DNA of 36,186 bases from Muribaculum sp. (lineage in GTDB: Bacteria; Bacteroidota; Bacteroidia; Bacteroidales; Muribaculaceae). Below are positions 35,114 through 36,186 of the stretch, one piece after another. The notes under the pieces were generated by a model. That model was not told the DNA's origin. It searched no databases and saw only the letters and a list, made by a program, of their open reading frames with translations. The stretch's first letter is position 1, and each line of letters opens with the position of its first letter. The stretch lies in assembly GCF_029051885.1 (NCBI RefSeq), contig NZ_JAIDKI010000075.1, forward strand, positions 1-36,186, in the 5' to 3' direction. The position numbers and the translations under genes were made by a program.

Positions 35114-35121
35114 TATATTTG
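35114..35121 (+). promoter_or_regulatory. Candidate -7 box for the epimerase-like gene
   Basis: TATATTTG, 25 bp before the ATG at 35147. No TTG at the expected distance upstream. Confidence 0.45.
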
Positions 35122-35146
35122 CGAAAACGTAATATTCGATACATAG

Positions 35147-36028
35147 ATGAAACAGACTTTATCCAACGACCTGCTTACGGTGACAATCGATACATTCGGC
35201 GCCGAGCTACAGGAAATAGCAAACAACCGTACCGGCTGGCAGTATCTTTGGCATGGCGACAAGGCATTCTGGGGGCGCCGCTCTCCTGTGCTTTTCCCGA
35301 TAGTAGGGTCGGTATGGGACGGATGCTACCGTATGGACGGCAATGAGTTCAGGCTTGGTCAGCATGGATTCGCACGCGACAGAGAGTTTGAAATCATGAC
35401 CGATACTCCTGACGATGAGGCTTGGTTTTCGCTCGAATCCGATGACAGCACCCTGGCGCTGTATCCCCGTCGTTTCCGTCTGGAGATTGGATACCGCCTG
35501 CAGGAAGCGAGGCTTACCGTTATGTGGCGCGTCATAAACCTCGACGACAAGGAGATGTGTTTCCAGATAGGAGCGCATCCTGCTTTCAACTATCCCGACT
35601 TCAATGCCGCTGACGATGTACATGGCTATTTTAGTTTTGACAGCCGTACGCTCGAGAAGCAGGTGATTGAAGAGAAAGGATGTGTAGGGAGCGCTACCGA
35701 GACTGTCGTACTTGACGATGACGCAATGCTTCCGGTAGTGAACGACACATTCTGCAACGATGCCATAGTGTTGGGCGACCATCAGGTACACAGAGTGTCG
35801 ATGCTTGACAAGAACCGTGCACCATATATTTCGGTACTGTTTCAGGCGCCTCTTGTCGGCCTATGGTCTCCATCGGCCAAGGCTCCTTTCGTATGTATCG
35901 AGCCGTGGTGGGGCAGATGTGACCGAGTAGGATTCTCCGGCGATTTTTCCGACCGCGACTATGTAAACAAAATTGCTCCGGGAGAAACTTTCTCTGCCTC
36001 TTATATGGTCATTTTCGATAACTTCTGA
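35147..36028 (+). CDS. Aldose-1-epimerase-like protein (GalM/LacX group)
   Basis: A 293-residue beta-supersandwich protein of the aldose epimerase group. Motifs include GAELQEI, WGRRSPVLFPIVG, the active-site His in LGQHGFARDREF, the second His in IGAHPAFNYP, and FVCIEPWWGRCDR near the C-terminus with its conserved Glu. It would interconvert the anomers of a free or phosphorylated sugar; the LacX/YeaD-like branch often has unknown substrates. It is cytosolic, with no signal peptide. It follows the U32 gene by 51 bp but has its own promoter box, so it may be transcribed separately. Confidence 0.88.
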   Translation: MKQTLSNDLLTVTIDTFGAELQEIANNRTGWQYLWHGDKAFWGRRSPVLFPIVGSVWDGCYRMDGNEFRLGQHGFARDREFEIMTDTPDDEAWFSLESDDSTLALYPRRFRLEIGYRLQEARLTVMWRVINLDDKEMCFQIGAHPAFNYPDFNAADDVHGYFSFDSRTLEKQVIEEKGCVGSATETVVLDDDAMLPVVNDTFCNDAIVLGDHQVHRVSMLDKNRAPYISVLFQAPLVGLWSPSAKAPFVCIEPWWGRCDRVGFSGDFSDRDYVNKIAPGETFSASYMVIFDNF

Positions 36029-36058
36029 CAGAAGAGTGCTTGACTGTATTTGCCGCTC

Positions 36059-36088
36059 TTGGAAATTAGGCGAAAAACAGTAACTTTG
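36059..36088 (+). promoter_or_regulatory. Promoter for a gene beyond the right edge
   Basis: CTTG, 19 bp, then TAACTTTG, a full -33/-7 match on the plus strand. Confidence 0.65.
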
Positions 36089-36101
36089 TATTTATCCCAA
36101 C

Positions 36102-36124
36102 AAACAAGCTCTAAGAGCTTGTTT
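36102..36124 (+). repeat. Perfect hairpin just after the right-edge promoter
   Basis: AAACAAGCTC-TAA-GAGCTTGTTT: two perfect 10-bp arms around 3 nt. It begins about where transcription from the adjacent promoter should start. It could be a 5' stabilising hairpin, the end of an insertion sequence or a terminator for the epimerase gene. Confidence 0.5.
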
Positions 36125-36186
36125 AATAATAAATGTTGCCGCCAGGGTCGTATAGCTTGAGACGATTTTCGACATGTGACGAAGGA

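Overview
The window looks like the chromosome of a gut-type Bacteroidales bacterium, most likely near Muribaculaceae. The evidence is repeated TAnnTTTG (-7) promoter boxes, several with a TTG 19 bp upstream, no clear Shine-Dalgarno sites, a gldH homologue, BACON-domain lipoproteins with acidic residues after the lipobox cysteine, and the pairing of RNase Y with a PSP1 protein. The family-level assignment is inference. No rRNA, tRNA or CRISPR array was seen.

Layout: (1) 1-445 holds the terminator of an upstream gene, a strong hairpin and otherwise nothing recognisable. (2) 446-17678 is almost all minus strand: a TPR protein; overlapping recJ and recQ; a clostripain-like lipoprotein followed by an MscS channel; then a long run whose upstream end is a small coiled-coil protein and ZapA, then a gap likely to hold a structured RNA, then RNase Y, a PSP1 (RicT-like) protein coupled to it by a one-base stop/start overlap, GldH, an M24 peptidase and a CCA-adding enzyme. 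A cardiolipin synthase and the rpsF-rpsR-rplI operon, with a good terminator, complete this part. (3) 17679-21600 is a visibly AT-richer accessory island on the plus strand: a promoter, a possible 32-codon ORF, and four tightly packed genes for a GATC-type restriction-modification system: a DpnM-like methylase, a DpnII-family endonuclease, a second nuclease of the MutH/Sau3AI fold and a DpnA-like methylase. It ends at a 164-bp element with 47-bp imperfect inverted repeats. (4) 21652-25541, minus strand, encodes two lipoproteins with BACON domains, one with a GLUG-like repeat region and one with an SGNH-hydrolase-like C-terminus. (5) 25714-36028 is plus strand housekeeping: bioB, a PASTA membrane protein, an RluD-family pseudouridine synthase, an acyltransferase, a metallophosphoesterase, Tex, an HPPK-like protein, a U32 protein and an aldose-1-epimerase-like protein. 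The last 150 bp hold a promoter and a hairpin for a gene beyond the window.

The most unusual unit is the GATC island. It carries two methylases of different classes and two unrelated GATC-type nucleases. The second nuclease is a single MutH-like domain, about half of a Sau3AI-type enzyme, with the D-x6-E-x-K catalytic signature intact. Second in interest are the RNase Y/PSP1 coupling, which parallels the RNase Y/RicT partnership of Firmicutes, and the RNA candidate between zapA and rny.
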